Positions 27,930-36,305 of a stretch of 64,000 nt of DNA are shown here, in pieces. Below the pieces are notes generated by a model, which worked only from the letters and a program-made list of their open reading frames with translations, was not told the origin of the DNA and did no database searches. The stretch lies in NCBI RefSeq assembly GCF_023715845.1, contig NZ_JAMBOR010000004.1, positions 141,430-205,429 of the forward strand, written 5' to 3'. Position 1 is the first letter of the stretch. Each line of letters starts with the position of its first letter. The DNA is from Fictibacillus phosphorivorans. GTDB lineage: Bacteria; Bacillota; Bacilli; Bacillales; Fictibacillaceae. The translations under genes were made by a program, and so were the position numbers.

Positions 27930-29330
27930 CTATTTTGCGAGCTCGTAGATAGCCTGTGCGTAAATAGCTGTCGCTTTCAATAAATCTTCAATGTACATAT
28001 ATTCATCTTTTTGATGAGCCACATCTTCTCGTCCTGGGAACAATGCACCGAATGCTACCCCAGTATTAAGAGATCTAGCGTACGTACCTCCTCCAATCGC
28101 AATCAATTCACCTTTTTCTCCTGTCTGTTCTTCATAAACGTTTTGGAGCGTTTTGATCAAAGGATGTTGATCATCCACATAGTTTGGTGGATTATTTTCG
28201 ATGATTCTGAGGTCCCAATTATCCTCTTCCGCTTTTTTAAATAATGTTTTTTCGATTTTTTCACTGTCATGAGTTACAGGATAACGGATATTCATTCCAA
28301 CTTTTCCGCCTTCGGAATTATATTTCATGACTCCGACGTTTACGGTTAATTGACCGCTTGCTTCATCCTCTGCTGCAATCTCAAGTTTATTGCCTGTATG
28401 TTCTCCTGTTACCTTCTCAAGTAATGACAAAAACGCTCTTCCTTGACCTTCAAAAGGGAGCTCATTCAAAAATATTGCAAGCTCTAACCCTGCATTTATA
28501 CCGACATCAGGTGTACTGCCATGTGCCGATTTTCCTTCTGTCTTTAGCGTTAATTCTCCGCCTTGTATAAAAGAATGATATGGAATTCCCTTTTTTTCTA
28601 CATATTCAGCAAATGCTTTCTCGATATTTTCTAGATCACTTCCTTTTATTTTTGCTATTGCGCGATCCGGAACCATATTCAAACGTTGTCCTGATTCGAA
28701 TAAGACAAGCTGTAAACTATTCCTGTTTTCATCATTAGCATTTTTTAAAGAAAACTCAACATCAAAAATCCCCTTTTCGGCATTAATGATCGGGAAATCT
28801 GCATCAGGTGCAAATCCGAAATCAGGCATTTCTTCGGTTTGAAAATAATGTTTAACACATTGCCAATTGCTTTCTTCATCACAGCCTATAATCATACGAA
28901 CTCTGTTGGACAAGGGAAGATTTAATTCTTGAATGATCTTCATCGCATAAAAAGCAGCCATCGTAGGCCCCTTATCATCCATTGCACCTCTGGCATAAAT
29001 TTTCCCGTCCTTAATTTCTGCTCCAAATGGATCGACGGACCATCCTTCACCAGCAGGTACAACATCTACGTGACAAAGAATCCCGACTAATGCTTCTCCA
29101 CTTCCCATTTCTAAGTGACCGGAATATCCATCTATGTCTTTAGCAGTCATCCCCGCTTCACTTCCAAGGTCTAACAGATACGTCAAAGCTTTATGTATTT
29201 CAGGGCCAAATGGAGCACCTTGTGTTCCTTTAGTTTCATCCAAGATACTTTTGATTCTCAGTAGACCTTTCGTATCTTCTATTAGATTTTCTTTTCTTAT
29301 TTCAACTTCATTTGTCCAATTAATCATCAC
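27930..29330 (-). CDS. pepV: Dipeptidase PepV (M20 family)
   Basis: PepV is a cytosolic zinc dipeptidase that splits X-dipeptides, including beta-Ala dipeptides. The 466-residue length fits. Metal and catalytic segments: LVGILCHVDVVPAGEGW (about 80-96), YARGAMDDKGPTMAAFYA (about 112-129), IGCDEESNW (about 147-155) with the general-base Glu, FAPDADFPIINAEKG, and the C-terminal IGGGTYARSLNTGVAFGALFPG. It corresponds to B. subtilis ytjP, next to ytzE as here. It leads a two-gene unit with the MFS transporter. Confidence 0.93.
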   Translation of the reverse strand: MMINWTNEVEIRKENLIEDTKGLLRIKSILDETKGTQGAPFGPEIHKALTYLLDLGSEAGMTAKDIDGYSGHLEMGSGEALVGILCHVDVVPAGEGWSVDPFGAEIKDGKIYARGAMDDKGPTMAAFYAMKIIQELNLPLSNRVRMIIGCDEESNWQCVKHYFQTEEMPDFGFAPDADFPIINAEKGIFDVEFSLKNANDENRNSLQLVLFESGQRLNMVPDRAIAKIKGSDLENIEKAFAEYVEKKGIPYHSFIQGGELTLKTEGKSAHGSTPDVGINAGLELAIFLNELPFEGQGRAFLSLLEKVTGEHTGNKLEIAAEDEASGQLTVNVGVMKYNSEGGKVGMNIRYPVTHDSEKIEKTLFKKAEEDNWDLRIIENNPPNYVDDQHPLIKTLQNVYEEQTGEKGELIAIGGGTYARSLNTGVAFGALFPGREDVAHQKDEYMYIEDLLKATAIYAQAIYELAK

Positions 29331-29469
29331 AAACCCACCTTTTCACTTTTGCTTAAAACCATATGGAACCCACAAATAGAGTCCATTTACTTCATTAACT
29401 TTTTTATTGTACCTTAAATTATTCTTTTTTGTTATTGTTCCTTTTCTAAGTATTGGTAAAAAAACGGTA

Positions 29470-29497
29470 TTGACATTTTTTTGTTTTCGTGTATAAT
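29470..29497 (+). promoter_or_regulatory. Consensus sigma-A promoter for the unassigned RNA
   Basis: Perfect -35 TTGACA (29470-29475) and perfect -10 TATAAT (29492-29497) with a 16-base spacer. Transcription should start near 29504. Confidence 0.85.
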
Positions 29498-29500
29498 GAT

Positions 29501-29682
29501 GCGTAAATGGGAGGTGTGGTGTGTTACCTGAACTGACAAATATTCCTTAAGTGAGGATTATATGTTCGTTACAAAGGTTTTGCTGCATAGCCGCACAGAC
29601 ATCTTTTTGAAACTTACATGATGAACAATTGGCTTACGCAGCGAAGAAACCGTTTAGGGATTCTTCGCTTTTTGTTTTTTAG
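29501..29682 (+). ncRNA. Candidate small RNA or leader, about 175 nt, unassigned
   Basis: A perfect sigma-A promoter is followed about 140 bases later by a strong intrinsic terminator (29641-29680), with no gene of normal size between them. GCGTAA at 29501-29506 can pair with TTACGC at 29634-29639 and close the whole RNA into one domain, and a smaller hairpin (TGCTGC/GCCGCA) lies near 29581-29595. It matches no RNA family that I recognise. Three micro-ORFs with or near Shine-Dalgarno sites are inside it (GTG 29521, 9 residues; ATG 29562, 19 residues; ATG 29618, overlapping). It may be a trans-acting sRNA, a leader/attenuator for ytzE, or a dual-function RNA. Confidence 0.6.
29641..29680 (+). 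terminator. Strong terminator of the unassigned RNA
   Basis: Perfect 8-bp stem GCGAAGAA (29641-29648) with TTCTTCGC (29661-29668), 12-base loop, then TTTTTGTTTTTT. Confidence 0.88.
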
Positions 29683-29793
29683 AATCATGGTTTTGTACAA
29701 ATTTAAATAATTGTAACCTTACATTCATACTTCATTAAATTTTGATTGGTATCATATAGTATGTTAACAACAAACTTAACAAGGAGTGGTTTT

Positions 29794-30012
29794 TTGAGTC
29801 CTTCAACTGACAGAATGTTAAATCGTGTAAAAGCCCTGTATTTGTTTATTCGCAAGAAAGGTACTGTAACAACACGAGAATTAGTTGAAGAATTTGGAAC
29901 TACACAGCGAACGATCCAACGGGATTTAAATGTACTTTCGTATAACAATTTAGTAACAAGTCCTGCCCGTGGAATATGGGAAACGACAACCAAGAAAGTA
30001 AAAGTATCATAA
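29794..30012 (+). CDS. ytzE: DeoR-type helix-turn-helix protein (YtzE-like)
   Basis: A 72-residue protein that consists almost only of a DeoR-type winged helix-turn-helix: MLNRVKALYLFIRKKGTVTT, then RELVEEFGTTQRTIQRDLNVL as the recognition helix region, then a basic end. There is no effector or sugar-phosphate domain, unlike full DeoR regulators. I chose the TTG at 29794 because AAGGAG lies 8 bases upstream; an earlier in-frame ATG at 29746 has no such site. In B. subtilis ytzE also lies next to ytjP. Targets are unknown; the neighbours and the RNA just upstream are candidates. Confidence 0.85.
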   Translation: MSPSTDRMLNRVKALYLFIRKKGTVTTRELVEEFGTTQRTIQRDLNVLSYNNLVTSPARGIWETTTKKVKVS

Positions 30013-30050
30013 AAAAACAAGCAAAGAATATATATGGATAAGCATAAAAC

Positions 30051-30088
30051 AAAAAGTTCCCGCTGAATGAATGCGGGAACTTTTTTTA
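30051..30088. terminator. Bidirectional terminator between ytzE and the PRC-barrel gene
   Basis: AAAAGTTCCCGC pairs perfectly with GCGGGAACTTTT around an 8-base loop, with A and T runs outside. Confidence 0.9.
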
Positions 30089-30091
30089 TGA

Positions 30092-30721
30092 TTATAACTC
30101 TTCAGGACTGTTTTTGAGCAGCAGGTCTGGCGTACGTTCGATTTTCCACTCTTTTGTTTTCCAATCAGGTTGGCCAGTAATCGGCATATACTTTTCTTCG
30201 TGGCCCAATAAACTTTTCCAGAATCCTTCGGAAAGAACAAAACCTACAGCCTGTTTCCTTTCTGTATCCATCACGAGATCTTTAATCTTTCCTACCGTTT
30301 CACCACTTTGATCAATCACTGGCCAATCCTTTATGGCTTTATATGAGTAACACTCAATTGGTTCTTCCTTTTGCCGTTCGTTTCCTTTAAATACAAGCTT
30401 TTCTTCATTAACATCTACGATTTGATGCCATGGAATAAAGTAAGTTTCTTTAACATCCTTATAAGTTGCTTCCGGATAGGCGCTTCCGGTCATCGGTGTA
30501 TGTTGAGTTCCAATCCCTGACGTTGCTGCGACAACAGATTCCATATGCCTATCAGCAGGCATTGCCTCATGATTAGGACTTCTATTTTCTATGGTAAAAG
30601 TGAAGTAACATAAACGATGATCATACATGTTGAAAAGAATATCGTTCACTTTGTGTTCATCCTGAGGAGCTGCATCGTGTTCAGCTTGTGCACCTATTAT
30701 CCGATCAGCATATAATCTCAT
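30092..30721 (-). CDS. PRC-barrel domain protein
   Basis: A 209-residue soluble protein with a C-terminal PRC-barrel-like domain (about 125-185: KDWPVIDQSGETVGKIKDLVMDTE, then VGFVLSEGFWKSLLG) and a probable N-terminal copy (about 1-115) with the IPWHQIVDV edge strand. PRC-barrels are small beta-barrels found in RNA-processing and envelope proteins; in Bacilli such proteins are often stress- or sporulation-associated. AAAGGAG lies about 11 bases before the ATG. Exact role unknown. Confidence 0.75.
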   Translation of the reverse strand: MRLYADRIIGAQAEHDAAPQDEHKVNDILFNMYDHRLCYFTFTIENRSPNHEAMPADRHMESVVAATSGIGTQHTPMTGSAYPEATYKDVKETYFIPWHQIVDVNEEKLVFKGNERQKEEPIECYSYKAIKDWPVIDQSGETVGKIKDLVMDTERKQAVGFVLSEGFWKSLLGHEEKYMPITGQPDWKTKEWKIERTPDLLLKNSPEEL

Positions 30722-30763
30722 ATAGGAATCATCTCCTTTTTATTGGAAGATACCCCTTATGAT

Positions 30764-31492
30764 TTATTCAAAAACATTTCTTCTTTCAGATAGCAAAGAA
30801 AGTTCCTCTTCCGTTAGTTCTCTATAAGTGCCTAACGGCAGCGATTCATCCAGTTTTAAGCTACCCATTTGAACTCGTTTTAGATAGATGACTTTTCTCT
30901 CAACTGCTTCAAACATTCTTTTTACTTGATGAAATTTCCCCTCTGTAATCGTTAAGTAAATTTCTGATTCCTCCAGTCCGTTCGTAATAACTTCTAATTT
31001 AGCGGGCTGAGTATGATATCCATCTTCTAACACAACACCTTGTTTAAATTTTTCATAAGTGTCCTCAGGAATAGATCCGTTAATTTTTGCAAAATAGGTT
31101 TTAGGCACATGCTTTTTTGGTGAAAGGAGAGAATGAGCTAATTGGCCATCATTTGTTAAGATAAGAAGCCCTTCCGTATCTTTATCCAATCTTCCAACAG
31201 GGAACGGTTCAAAGCTTTGATCTTCAAGTTCTAAGAGATCAATCACCGTTTCATGCCTGGAATCTTCCGTAGCAGATATGACCCCATCAGGCTTATTCAT
31301 CATTAAATAAATAAATTCTTTATAAATAGCTTCTTCGCCATGGACAACAACTTGATCTTTATCAGGATCAGCCTGAGTTTTTGGATCTTTAATAACTGTT
31401 CCATTAAGCTTAACTGCACCTGATTTTAATAATTGTTTTACTTCTTTCCTGCTACCAAATCCAGTATTAGATAGCCATTTATCAATTCTCAT
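30764..31492 (-). CDS. ytzG: RsuA/RluB-family 16S rRNA pseudouridine synthase (YtzG-like)
   Basis: Pseudouridine synthase of the RsuA group, expected to modify U516 of 16S rRNA. The 242-residue protein has an N-terminal S4 RNA-binding domain (MRIDKWLSNTGFGSRKEVKQLLKSG) and a catalytic domain with PVGRLDKDTEGLLILTNDG, where the Asp is catalytic, plus GKFHQVKRMFEAV near the end. I chose the ATG at 31492 with GGAGG 5 bases upstream; the open frame extends further but without support. It is divergent from the DUF6884 gene. Confidence 0.92.
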   Translation of the reverse strand: MRIDKWLSNTGFGSRKEVKQLLKSGAVKLNGTVIKDPKTQADPDKDQVVVHGEEAIYKEFIYLMMNKPDGVISATEDSRHETVIDLLELEDQSFEPFPVGRLDKDTEGLLILTNDGQLAHSLLSPKKHVPKTYFAKINGSIPEDTYEKFKQGVVLEDGYHTQPAKLEVITNGLEESEIYLTITEGKFHQVKRMFEAVERKVIYLKRVQMGSLKLDESLPLGTYRELTEEELSLLSERRNVFE

Positions 31493-31592
31493 AAGAACCT
31501 CCAGTGTATGATCTTTTATTCCTATTATTATTGTAAAACATTGATTGAATTTAATATAAACGGGGTATTTTAGTACTATAGGAGGAATTGGA

Positions 31593-32021
31593 ATGAAAAG
31601 GAAAATAGGTCTTCTAGCCACTGCACGCAAAAAAGCTACAACCCCGTCAGCAGCGATAGATTTATACATAAGCCCTTTATTCGTTAAATCCGTCCATTAC
31701 GCACAAAAACATTATGATGATTTCTACTTCTATAGTGCAAAAGAAGGACTTCTAACGAAGGATCAAAAAATCGACCCTTATAATGTCTCCATCAAAAATT
31801 TTTCTACTTCAGAAAAAAGAGAATGGGCCACAAACGTTATAAATGTACTTAAACAACATGTTGAACCTTCTCAATGCAAGATCTTCCTACATGGTGGCTG
31901 GGTATACCGTGAGTACCTTCAACCCGCACTAGAAAAAGCTGGGTTCGAATACGAAGTGCCGCTTGAAGGTTACAGCATCGGTAAACAGCTTAAGTGGTAC
32001 GATGAACAAAAGGAAGAATAA
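31593..32021 (+). CDS. DUF6884-like protein
   Basis: A 142-residue soluble protein. The sequence LLATARKKATTPSAAIDLYISPLFVKSVHYAQKHYDDFYFYSAKEGLL looks like the DUF6884 family: a GC/SxxK-type strand, then DLY.SPLF, then ILSAKYGLL-like end of the second strand. The family is related to YaaA/DUF328-like folds; no biochemical function is established to my knowledge. TAGGAGG lies 8 bases before the ATG. It is flanked by the divergent ytzG and the convergent murJ. Confidence 0.75.
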   Translation: MKRKIGLLATARKKATTPSAAIDLYISPLFVKSVHYAQKHYDDFYFYSAKEGLLTKDQKIDPYNVSIKNFSTSEKREWATNVINVLKQHVEPSQCKIFLHGGWVYREYLQPALEKAGFEYEVPLEGYSIGKQLKWYDEQKEE

Positions 32022-32045
32022 TGACAGAATACCCTCATCCATGGG

Positions 32046-32080
32046 AAAAGAAGGCTAGAGACAGCCTTCTTTTTGTTTTT
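32046..32080 (+). terminator. Terminator of the DUF6884 gene
   Basis: Stem GAAGGCT with AGCCTTC (loop AGAGAC), then TTTTTGTTTTT; it lies between convergent genes. Confidence 0.82.
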
Positions 32081-32081
32081 C

Positions 32082-33686
32082 TTATCTTCTTCTTTTAAGA
32101 AATGATATGCGGTCTCCCAATATTATCGTCAGCAATCCTGATTGATAACTTAAGAAAAGGTATACCGCTCCCCCAGTAAGAATACCTACTGTTAACTCAA
32201 TAATCGTATCCAGCCTTGTTTCCGGCTTTCCTAAAAGGGATGTGATCCAAACTACGGCTACCGACATGATGGCGATAAATACTGTCATTAGGATCGTTCT
32301 TCGATAGACCCATTTAAATGAGAATCCGCTGTATTTTTTGATGATATATAGGTTAAACAGTATAGATAAGGTATATCCGATATTGGTTGCGATGATTGAT
32401 CCTGCACCCGCAAATACTAATAAAAAGGGTTTGTTTAATAATAACTTTGCTAAAAAGCCAACACTTAAACTAATGAAAGCAAAACGCTGCTGGTTCAACC
32501 CTTGTAGGATTGCTGCTGTCACAGTAAATAACGCAAACCAGATCGCTGTAGGTGCATACCATCTAAGATAGAAACCTCCCGTTTCCATGGATGGCATGCC
32601 GAACAATGCTCCGTATGCAGGATATGCCAACACAGCTAAACCGATTGCTGCAGGTGCTGTTAAGAACAATACCATCTGAAAGGTTTGAGTGATCTGTTTA
32701 TGCAATAAATCTTGATTGTTTTGGGTATATGATTTTGTGATAATCGGTATTAAAGTCAGTGCAAGTGCAGTAGCTAAAGATACAGGGATCATCACAAGCT
32801 TATGTGCAATCTGAGTGATTATCGCAAAAACAGACTCTGATTCATCCTGGGTATATCCATAGGCTGATAGTGTTTTTACGATCGTTAATTGATCGATCAT
32901 CTGATAAAGCGGAATCGCAAGTCCTACCGCTATAAATGGGATCGCATATTTGATCGTTTCGAAATAAATATCTTTCAATGAAATATCAGCAACAGGTTTA
33001 CTTTTATCATACATTTTTTGCAGGTGAGGTTTTCTTTTTGTCCAATACCATATTAAGACAATAAGCCCTGCAACAGCACCGAGTGTTGCGGCAAATGTAG
33101 ATAAGGCAACAGCTGTTGTAATCTTCCCATTCAATAGATTTACTACTATAAAGCTTGCAATTAGAATGAATAGAATCCTGACAATCTGTTCAACAACCTG
33201 AGAGACTGCCGTAGGCCCCATGGATTGAAAACCTTGGAAATAGCCTCGGATCAAACTCATGGATGGCACGATGATTAAAGCTGTACTAACCATTCTGATT
33301 ACTAACGTTATATCTTCAATGGTATTCCCTTTTCCGCCGCGTTCATCGATAATCTGATGAGCAAGCGCCGGAGCTAGCATATATAGGATAAGGAATGCTA
33401 GAAAGCCAGTGATCGTCATGACTAGCAATCCAGATTTAAGCAATCTTCTTCCTGCTGCATAATCGCCTAAAGCGTTATATTTAGATACGAATTTAGAAAC
33501 TGCAAGTGGCAAGCCCATTGTAGAGATACTTAGTAAAATCGTATAAGGAATATAGGCATATCCGTATAATGCCATACCTTTTTCTTCAACTAAATTGGCA
33601 AATGGAATAACAAAGATCAATCCAATAAATTTTGAGAAGAATGTTGCTGCAGATAAGATCAATGTTCCACGAAGTAATCGCGACAA
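32082..33686 (-). CDS. murJ: Lipid II flippase, MurJ/YtgP-type MOP-superfamily protein
   Basis: A 534-residue membrane protein with about 14 spans. In B. subtilis YtgP (MurJ) moves lipid II across the membrane for peptidoglycan synthesis; the family also includes SpoVB. Typical parts are the N-terminal RGTLILSAATFFSKFIGLIFVIPFAN, ISTMGLPLAVSKFVSKYNALGD (about 56-77) and the cytoplasmic RGYFQGFQSMGPTAVSQVVEQIVRI (about 146-170). The start is TTG at 33686 with AGGAG about 10 bases upstream. It is divergent from ytfP as in B. subtilis. SpoVB-like paralogues cannot be fully excluded, but context favours YtgP. Confidence 0.88.
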   Translation of the reverse strand: MSRLLRGTLILSAATFFSKFIGLIFVIPFANLVEEKGMALYGYAYIPYTILLSISTMGLPLAVSKFVSKYNALGDYAAGRRLLKSGLLVMTITGFLAFLILYMLAPALAHQIIDERGGKGNTIEDITLVIRMVSTALIIVPSMSLIRGYFQGFQSMGPTAVSQVVEQIVRILFILIASFIVVNLLNGKITTAVALSTFAATLGAVAGLIVLIWYWTKRKPHLQKMYDKSKPVADISLKDIYFETIKYAIPFIAVGLAIPLYQMIDQLTIVKTLSAYGYTQDESESVFAIITQIAHKLVMIPVSLATALALTLIPIITKSYTQNNQDLLHKQITQTFQMVLFLTAPAAIGLAVLAYPAYGALFGMPSMETGGFYLRWYAPTAIWFALFTVTAAILQGLNQQRFAFISLSVGFLAKLLLNKPFLLVFAGAGSIIATNIGYTLSILFNLYIIKKYSGFSFKWVYRRTILMTVFIAIMSVAVVWITSLLGKPETRLDTIIELTVGILTGGAVYLFLSYQSGLLTIILGDRISFLKRRR

Positions 33687-33904
33687 ACTATTTCAGCTCC
33701 TACTAAAATCAATAAAGAGATTCCCTGACACATTAATTTGGGACAGGACTAAAAAACATTATTAGTATTGTATCACATAAAAAGCTCGTGTAACCTCATT
33801 TAACTTTTTGCAAAAAAGTAAGGAATTGAAAATAGCCTTTTTGATGAAGCTGTGCTATTGTATGAAATGATTTTTAACTGAACGATTAAGAAGGTTGGGA
33901 TGTT

Positions 33905-35167
33905 ATGATTTATGATTGTATTGTCATTGGAGGAGGTCCATCGGGTTTAATGGCCAGTGTTGGAGCTGCATCGAACGGTGCCCGCGTCCTACTCATAGAT
34001 AAAGGAGAAAAGCTTGGTCGTAAACTTGCCATTTCAGGCGGTGGACGGTGCAACGTGACAAATCGTCTGCCCGTTGATGAGATCATTAGGCACATTCCTG
34101 GCAACGGCCGTTTCCTTTATAGTGCTTTTTCTGTGTTCAATAATGAAGATATTATTTCATTCTTTGAAGGTTTAGGCATTAAACTTAAAGAAGAAGACCA
34201 TGGGCGTATGTTCCCTGTTTCCAATAAAGCAACCGATGTAGTCCAAGCATTACTTAATAAAATCAAAGAAATAGGGGTTAAGATTCGAACAAATACACCG
34301 GTTAAAACGATAAACTATAAAGAAGAATTACATGAAGTTATTTTACAGGATGGCGATGTATTAAAAACAAAATCAATTGTCATCGCTGTTGGAGGCAAGT
34401 CCGTCCCACACACAGGATCAACAGGTGATGGTTACGTGTGGGCAAAAAAAGCCGGCCATACCATTACTGAACTGTACCCAACAGAAGTCCCGATCACATC
34501 GAACGAAAGCTTTATAAAGAAAAAAACGCTTCAAGGCATTTCACTAAGAAACGTGGCACTTTCCGTTTGGAATCCTAAAGGTAAAATGATTAAAGCCCAT
34601 CAGATGGATATGTTATTTACACATTTCGGGGTATCCGGACCCGCTGCATTGCGATGCAGTCAATATGTTGTTAAAGCGCTAAAGAAATTCAATGTCCCTG
34701 CGATTGAAATGAGAATTGATACCTTTCCAGAAGAACATGAAGATGCACTGCTTTCTAGGATTCAAAAAAGAGTCGAAGAAGAACCTAAAAAGGCAATGAA
34801 AAATGTACTAAGAGGCATGCTTCCTGAAAAGTATCTTTTATTCTTGATTGAACAGGCAGAGATTGATGGAGAGAGCCCTGCTGATCAAATTCCAAAGCAA
34901 TCATTACGTCATCTAGCTCAACAGATGAAGGGCTTTTCGTTTCAAGTGAATGGAACGCTATCCATCGAAAAGGCTTTTGTTACAGGTGGAGGCGTCTCTG
35001 TAAAAGAAATCGCCCCTCAAACGATGGCATCTAAGTTCCAAGAAGGATTATTCTTTTGCGGAGAAATCTTAGATCTTCATGGTTATACAGGCGGTTACAA
35101 TATTACAGTGGCTTTTGTTACAGGACATATTGCTGGTACAAATGCTGCTTATCATGCTCTTGGTTAA
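33905..35167 (+). CDS. ytfP: HI0933/YtfP-family flavoprotein (NAD(P)/FAD-dependent oxidoreductase)
   Basis: A 420-residue FAD protein of the BaiN/HI0933 family. The N-terminal dinucleotide motif is [18 protein letters not shown] (about 5-22), followed by the family tag [16 protein letters not shown] (about 39-54). The central FAD region has [17 protein letters not shown], and the C-terminus has [17 protein letters not shown] and GYTGGYNI, which close the FAD site. The physiological substrate is unknown. A GAAGGTTGGGATG region precedes the ATG. The position beside murJ matches B. subtilis. Confidence 0.9.
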   Translation: MIYDCIVIGGGPSGLMASVGAASNGARVLLIDKGEKLGRKLAISGGGRCNVTNRLPVDEIIRHIPGNGRFLYSAFSVFNNEDIISFFEGLGIKLKEEDHGRMFPVSNKATDVVQALLNKIKEIGVKIRTNTPVKTINYKEELHEVILQDGDVLKTKSIVIAVGGKSVPHTGSTGDGYVWAKKAGHTITELYPTEVPITSNESFIKKKTLQGISLRNVALSVWNPKGKMIKAHQMDMLFTHFGVSGPAALRCSQYVVKALKKFNVPAIEMRIDTFPEEHEDALLSRIQKRVEEEPKKAMKNVLRGMLPEKYLLFLIEQAEIDGESPADQIPKQSLRHLAQQMKGFSFQVNGTLSIEKAFVTGGGVSVKEIAPQTMASKFQEGLFFCGEILDLHGYTGGYNITVAFVTGHIAGTNAAYHALG

Positions 35168-35168
35168 T

Positions 35169-35357
35169 CTACGTTTTATAAATAATCATAGCCGAAAATG
35201 AAAACATGGTTTCGTTTTCTACATGTACGTTATCACAGACCGCAATCTGATATTTAATGTCGATTACTTGTTCATGAGGGATACTGCTTAAAAATTCATT
35301 CACACTTTCTTCAAGATCAGCTTCATGATCTTCATCAAAAACTTTTACTTGTATCAT
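35169..35357 (-). CDS. cse60: Sporulation protein Cse60
   Basis: A 62-residue protein. IQVKVFDEDHEADLEESVNEFLSSIP at the N-terminus and the beta-strand QVIDIKYQIAVCDN match the Cse60 family, a small protein made in the mother cell under sigma-E in B. subtilis; its job is unknown. It ends one base after the convergent ytfP stop. AGGAGG lies 11 bases before the ATG, longer than usual, and is buried in a strong hairpin. Confidence 0.82.
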   Translation of the reverse strand: MIQVKVFDEDHEADLEESVNEFLSSIPHEQVIDIKYQIAVCDNVHVENETMFSFSAMIIYKT

Positions 35358-35360
35358 TAT

Positions 35361-35420
35361 AAAAGCATCCTCCTAAAGAATGAGTCTCTTTTTGAGCATT
35401 CGTTTAGTGAGGATGCTTTT
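35361..35420 (-). promoter_or_regulatory. Strong hairpin covering the cse60 ribosome-binding site
   Basis: AAAAGCATCCTC (35361-35372) pairs perfectly with GAGGATGCTTTT (35409-35420), and the stem continues with TAAA/TTTA and GAATG/CATTC. On the minus strand the second arm contains AGGAGG of cse60, three bases before its start codon region. It may be the terminator of the SDR gene upstream (only four T follow), an RBS-masking element, or both. Confidence 0.6.
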
Positions 35421-35447
35421 CCTTTGTTGGACTTTGACTAGTTTTGT

Positions 35448-36083
35448 CTATACATTTTCGATCGCGTTTTGAATAGGAGTCTCTCCTTCGATTAGTTCAA
35501 AAACTTTTCGATACATCTTTTCATTTCCTAAACAAGCGGCGATGGTTCTCGCTACATCCGCTCTTGGTATAGATCCCGTTTCATTTAGCTTTTGTTTGGC
35601 TTGAATTAATCCCATGCCATCTTCGTCAGTCAACGCACCTGGGCGCAAGATCGTGTAGTTTAATTGACTATCCATCAATTCTTGATCCGCATTTCCCTTT
35701 GCTTTTAAATAATGTTGAAGACTTTCAGGTCCTTTTTCTGGTGTATCTGCTGCTAGTGAGCTAACCATGATGAATTGCTCGACAGAATGCTTCTCAGCTA
35801 ACTTGATCGATTTTACTGCTCCCTCATAATCTACAGCTTCTGTCTTTTCAGGACCTGTATGCCCACCAGACCCTGCTGTAAATATCGCAGCATCCACTCC
35901 ATCAAATACATGTTCAAAATCTTGCTCTAAGTCACCTAGCACTGCTTCAATATTCTCATGCTGAAAGTGCTCCTGCTGCTCTTCCTTTCTAACCATCGCT
36001 TTCACCTTGTGTCCCTGTTCAGCTAGCATGTTACTTGTTAGTTTTCCGATATTTCCATTTGCACCAATAATAAGAACGTTCAT
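35448..36083 (-). CDS. NAD(P)-binding SDR-type oxidoreductase (YhfK/NmrA-like)
   Basis: A 211-residue atypical short-chain dehydrogenase. The nucleotide motif is VLIIGANGNIGKLTSNML (about 3-20, GxxGxxG), followed by KVKAMVRKEEQ (Arg suggests NADPH), VLGDL, and FTAGSGGHTGPEKTEAVDYEG. There is no YxxxK catalytic pair in the usual place (HYLKAKGNAD has Y..K), so the protein may be a sensor or reductase of unknown substrate, as with YhfK. AAGGAG lies before the ATG. Confidence 0.85.
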   Translation of the reverse strand: MNVLIIGANGNIGKLTSNMLAEQGHKVKAMVRKEEQQEHFQHENIEAVLGDLEQDFEHVFDGVDAAIFTAGSGGHTGPEKTEAVDYEGAVKSIKLAEKHSVEQFIMVSSLAADTPEKGPESLQHYLKAKGNADQELMDSQLNYTILRPGALTDEDGMGLIQAKQKLNETGSIPRADVARTIAACLGNEKMYRKVFELIEGETPIQNAIENV

Positions 36084-36157
36084 TAAAGATCCACTCCTTC
36101 AACTTAAGTACTTATGTATTGTTTCACTAATCTGCTATTGTAAAACATCTGAATATG

Positions 36158-36237
36158 AGGGCTGATGGTGCAGAGCGGCAGGAGGCTCACCGCTCCCCCA
36201 TGGAAAGCTAGTGCCTGAAGCGGAACTCAACTACTAT
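36158..36237. repeat. Degenerate copy of a dispersed Bacillaceae intergenic repeat
   Basis: The stretch has GGCTGATGGTGC, then GCGGCAGGAGGCTCACCGCT, GGAAAGC, then GCCTGAAGCGGAACTCAAC. I recall a GC-rich intergenic element with the same blocks (GGCTCACCGC, CGCGGAAAGCGA, CTGGAGCGGAAATCAAC) in many copies in Bacillus genomes. Base composition is much richer in GC than the flanks. Only one copy lies in this window. Confidence 0.55.
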
Positions 36238-36266
36238 CGAGTTCATCCACAAACACACAAAAAGAA

Positions 36267-36297
36267 TCAAAAAGCCTTTTTAAGATTAGCTTTTTGA
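36267..36297 (-). terminator. Terminator of the GGDEF-EAL gene
   Basis: TCAAAAAGC (36267-36275) with GCTTTTTGA (36289-36297), loop of 13, just after the stop; the minus-strand tail is moderately T-rich. Confidence 0.6.
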
Positions 36298-36305
36298 GTC
36301 TATTA

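Noticed and set aside
29703..30020. 105-codon minus-strand ORF opposite ytzE
   Set aside because: No ribosome-binding site, and the sense-strand HTH protein is a better explanation.
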